Assembly: GCF_000002425.4 (NCBI RefSeq)
Contig: NC_037275.1
Span: forward strand, 10,898,533 to 10,962,532
Direction: 5' to 3'
DNA length: 64,000 bases
Source of the DNA: Physcomitrium patens
Taxonomy: Eukaryota > Streptophyta > Bryopsida > Funariales > Funariaceae
Part shown: in pieces, positions 60,481-64,000 of the stretch
How positions within the stretch are numbered: position 1 is the first letter of the stretch
How the letters are laid out: the number at the start of each line of letters is the position of its first letter
Notes under the pieces: model-generated
Seen by the model: the letters and a program-made list of their open reading frames with translations, nothing else
The model's database searches: none
What the model was told of the DNA's origin: nothing
Program-made: the position numbers and the translations under genes

Positions 60481-61870
60481 AATTGTGTAATTACTTTAAT
60501 GGTTAGTTAGTTAATCAAATGATTATAATTCCAAGTCTCTAAATAATATCTTCCAAGAAATGATTACCATTTGATGTAACTTAAAATAAGTGATAAAAAA
60601 TAAATAAGAGAAGAGAAGAATGAGATACAAATTATAAAATGGAAGTAGCAAGATGAAAAAAAGAGAGAACAAACAACTAGATGGAATAACGCAATTGGAT
60701 GAAAATAGCATAATTGGATGAAGAACAACACTACTAAATGGAAACAATACCACTGTCAATTTCAAACCATTATAACTTTTCCATTTCAACTCCAAATTTC
60801 ATGATTCTTTCACCCAATCTTATTGATTTTTTCCCCCTATACAATGAACATATCTAACTAAAAAAAGAATCCTACTAACAATGAGCTTTAAGAGGACCAG
60901 CATGGTTATAAAACAAACAACTTATAATATAAGTTTATTACAATAAAAACACAACAGCTCTTTGGTGCCTCAATAGGCCTCCCTTACCAAAGGCTCAAAT
61001 CAAAGGTCAAAGAGAGAGAGAGATGAAGAACAAGGCTTTGAAAAGGCCTTATATATCCAAGCCTTCAAGCCATTTACCGACAATTATTTTATTGATAATT
61101 TGCAAGTAACAACTAATTTGGAAGCCTTTTCATAAACTAATCCATGAAAGTGGTATAACTTGCATGTTACTTCTACCAACAAATATTTTTAGTACCATTA
61201 ATCATTAAGAAGTCAATCTACACCTCCTATGATCTCCAACCAATGCCATTTGTGAAAAAAACTAATGGTTGGCATCCATTTACCATAAGGTAGTGATAAA
61301 TCACTATAGATACCAATCAATGGATAGATTTTATTTTCTAATAATTTAATTAACCAAAAATGTATCTAAAATAACTTATTAATTTTTGAAAGGAATTTGC
61401 TATAAAAAAACTTGATTTGTTGTTGTGGGAATAATAGTTGAAAGATAGAATAGCTTTCCATCTTCTTTCTTCACTATCATTTATGGCTTCAAGAGTAAAG
61501 TAACTTTCTAACTTCTTCCTTCACCATCTCTTGTAGCTTCAAGAATAGAATAATTATTTATCTTCTTTCTTCACCATTTCTTGTGGCTTTAAGAGTGGAA
61601 TAACTTTCTATTCTTTTTTCACCATATTCCTACTATAATTAACTCCACCTTTCCTAAAAACCTCTATTTTTTTACAATTAATAAATAATTAATATTATAT
61701 CTTATTAAAACACCAAAAATTACCTAAATAAAATTTTGGTACATAATTTATGGCTCACATGTCTTCTCTTAGTATGTACCTTTGATGGTAAAGGATTAAT
61801 AATTCCTTTATGATTTGAATTCATTCCTAAAAGTGTTTACAGTTACATTTGGAGAAAGAAATAAAAAAAA
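60481..61870. mobile_element. V: unidentified insertion of about 1.4 kb in Z3 gag
   Basis: Z1 gag is continuous here, whereas Z3 has about 1.39 kb extra. The flanks GAAACT (about 60475-60480) and GAGACT (about 61877-61882) may be a target duplication. It has a GA run and TTATATAT-like promoter sequence near 61045, and a 50-bp tandem repeat. No ORF. It may be an LTR of another family; the ends are uncertain. Confidence 0.45.
61446..61633. repeat. 50-bp tandem repeat, 3.7 units
   Basis: Units start at 61446, 61496, 61546 and 61596, sharing CTTCTTTCTTCAC and GGCTTCAAGAG blocks. Confidence 0.9.
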
Positions 61871-62900
61871 AGTAATAGAGACTAAGTTCTTATCTTTAGA
61901 ACAAGGATCATGGCTTCCTATCATGTATGCTTTTGAATTCCAAAACCTTTTTTTCAACATAGATTAAAATGACAAAGTCTTTATTAATCAATTTTGATAT
62001 AGATTAAATGATAGTGTCAAAGATTTATTATTGAAAATGCCAAAAGAAAAATCTTTAAAAAAAATTATTGGTCAAGCCATTGCATGTAATAATCAATTAT
62101 TTGAAAGGTGAAAGAAACAAAAACTTGGTTGGAGAAGAATAAGTCAAGTAATAATGACAGCTCTCAAGTTTTCAAAAACTTACTCATCAAGGCCAAAATC
62201 AATATAAATTAATATGGTACATTTTAAATTCCTTAATAAGTTAGAAAAGACTCAAAATTATTAAGAAGGTTTATGCTTATATTATAAAAAAGCTAATCAC
62301 ATTACTCAATATTATCCAAAGAAGCAAAATAACTACAAAATAAGAGGCATAATTACCAAAAAAAGATACTGTGTCAAAAAATAAGTTTTTCCATCTACAA
62401 TAGAGACAATGTGGTTAAAATTATGTACAATATCAAGTAAAGATCCTATTCTTTATTTAGATTATTTAACTTTCTTTATAATAGATATGTATTTAGGACC
62501 TAAAAATCATAAAATCTTTGGATTATTAGATCTTAAAGCTTCAATTTATTTTATAAACAAAGACTTTGTCAAAAAAGAAGAAAATTAAATCCATACATAT
62601 AGAAGTCATAGGTGGTCATTTGTTATCTTCTTAAGAAGTTATCCATGAGACTATTTTTTTAGATATAGTAATTAGAGATTATAATAGCATATTAATATTT
62701 AATATCATAAGATGTCTTTATAATCTTATTATTTTAAAATTCTTGTAGTTAAAAAAATATAACTATCAAATAGATTAGATTTATTCTAATCTTAATTTTA
62801 ATGATAGTTAAATATTAAATCTTATTAGTTAAGTAAAATTTTTTAAGTCTAATATATCAAAATTCTTATTAGTAGGTGTCAGAGCTTTTATATATGCCAT
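61871..62900 (+). pseudogene. Z3 gag end and protease
   Basis: Frameshifted gag matching Z1 27000-27440. The knuckle reads CLYYKKANH near 62270-62300 (second Cys changed to Tyr). The protease active-site region lies near 62520-62560, with the DSG no longer legible. Confidence 0.6.
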
Positions 62901-64000
62901 AAAAGAAGGGTCATCTTTTGTTATATATGCCATGTCTATTTTTGATAGTAGAAATATTTTAAGTAATATTTCTAGCCAATATCAAGATTTGAAAGATATT
63001 TTTGAAAAAAAAATAAAGATATTTTTTTAGAGCATCAACTTTATGATTATTCACTTGATTTGCAAGAAGAACCTCAACCATCATTTGGATTGATCTATAA
63101 TTTATTATAAAATGAGTTTGCTTCATTAAAGGAGTATATTAATGAAAACTTGGCTAAAAACTTCATACGCCATTCAAAATTTCCAATAAGAGATTCTATC
63201 TTATTTGTGAAGAAAAAAGACGGATTTCTATGGATGTGCATAGATTATTGAGGACTTTATGAGATAAATATCAAGAATAGGTATCTCCTACTACTGATTT
63301 TAAAAATTTTTAATTAGCTCAATGAAGCAAAGATCTTTAAAAAAATAAATCTATAAAGAGCATACAACTTAGTTTCCATCAAAGAAAGAAATGAATAAAA
63401 GATTGCTTTTCAAACTACGTATAGATATTTTGAATATAATATTATACCTTTCAGACTCATAAATGTATTAATCAATTTTTAATATCTTATAAAATATATT
63501 TTTTATCAATTTTTTAATGATTTTATTGTTTGTTATTTAAATAATATTCTAATCTATTTAAAAAGCATAGAAAAATATAAACTCTATATTTTTTGTGTAT
63601 TACTATGGAATTTACTATAGATTTTTTAATTTCAAGTTCGTAAGATTTTATATTTGTGATAGTAGATTATTTTATAAATATGACATATTTTGTACCATTT
63701 GCAAAATCTATCATAAATAAATAAATAGCTAAGCTTTTTTTTGGACAATATCTATTGCTATCATGGATTGTCTAAGGATATAAGATTAGATAGGGAGATT
63801 CAATTTATATCAAGATTTTAGAAAATCTTTTTAAAAATTTTAAACGTGGATGTAAAGCTCTCTTTGGCTTTTTATTTATAAATTGATCGGCAAATGAAAC
63901 AAGTAAATTAAATTTTAGAGCAATATTTGAGGTATACCATCAATTATCATCAAGATGATTGAATAATTCCTTTGTTATTGGTAAAATTTGTGTACAATAA
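62901..64000 (+). pseudogene. Z3 RT joined to integrase, runs off the edge
   Basis: RT reads FVKKKDGFLWMCIDY, LNNILIYLKS near 63530-63570 (both Asp of the DD pair now Asn). The integrase core follows at once (DNIYCYHGLSKDI, near 63740-63780). RNase H and the integrase zinc domain are skipped, as in Z2. The window ends inside integrase. Confidence 0.65.

Larger units (their letters stand above)
58084..64000 (+). mobile_element. Element Z3: Z-family chromovirus, continues past the right edge
   Basis: 5' LTR at 58084-59690 (interrupted), gag 59993-62420 (interrupted), protease about 62450-62900, RT 62900-63600 and integrase from about 63605 to the edge. RNase H is absent: RT joins integrase directly. 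Stops are frequent. The LTR start TATCACAAATATATAT matches Z1. Confidence 0.75.

Overview
The window looks like nuclear DNA of a land plant, most likely a bryophyte such as a moss. This rests on a plastid-type diaminopimelate decarboxylase with a transit-like N-terminus, a BYPASS1-type gene (a plant-specific family), GT-AG introns in a third gene, very AT-rich spacers with (AT)n tracts, and dense Ty3/gypsy retrotransposons decayed by C:G to T:A changes. The moss assignment is inference. I see no bacterial, viral or organellar operon structure.

About 1-25.3 kb is one old plus-strand Ty3/gypsy element (called H) split by two minus-strand Ty3/gypsy elements of another family (Y1 at 2943-14397 and Y2 at 15097-23663). 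Y1 is itself split by a solo LTR of its own family (Y3, 7089-9761), which is split by a solo LTR of a related family (X, 7340-8673). All four insertions have readable 4-bp target duplications with a central CG (ACGT, ACGT, CCGT, CCGC). For Y3 and X, sister copies in the window show the empty site.

About 26.3-36.8 kb is a chromodomain-bearing Ty3/gypsy element (family Z) on the plus strand. It is split by a minus-strand Z copy (27888-33414), which carries a 1.9-kb solo-LTR-like insertion (W) full of telomere-like CCTAAA-type repeats. About 57.8-64 kb holds two more Z copies. One runs off the right edge and has an X-like LTR in its own LTR and an unidentified insert in its gag.

The gene-bearing part is 39-56.5 kb: an unidentified minus-strand gene modelled in six exons (39478-42374), a single-exon BYPASS1-like gene (50113-51198, +) and single-exon diaminopimelate decarboxylase (54636-56183, +; last step of lysine synthesis, plastid). 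A short GC-richer island at 45.23-45.56 kb has seven ACGT cores in 187 bp and no recognisable gene. The three genes share no evident pathway. The spacers (42.8-45.2, 45.6-49.2, 51.2-54.4 and 56.8-57.8 kb) are AT-rich with microsatellites and no gene I can support.

The most unusual signal is the Y/X/W group of LTRs: shared TGTCGT...ACGACA ends, CG-centred 4-bp target duplications, a primer-binding site matching tRNA-Trp, and a DHG (not DSG/DTG) protease motif kept in both Y copies. All elements here are inactive. Copies were compared by eye, not by alignment software.
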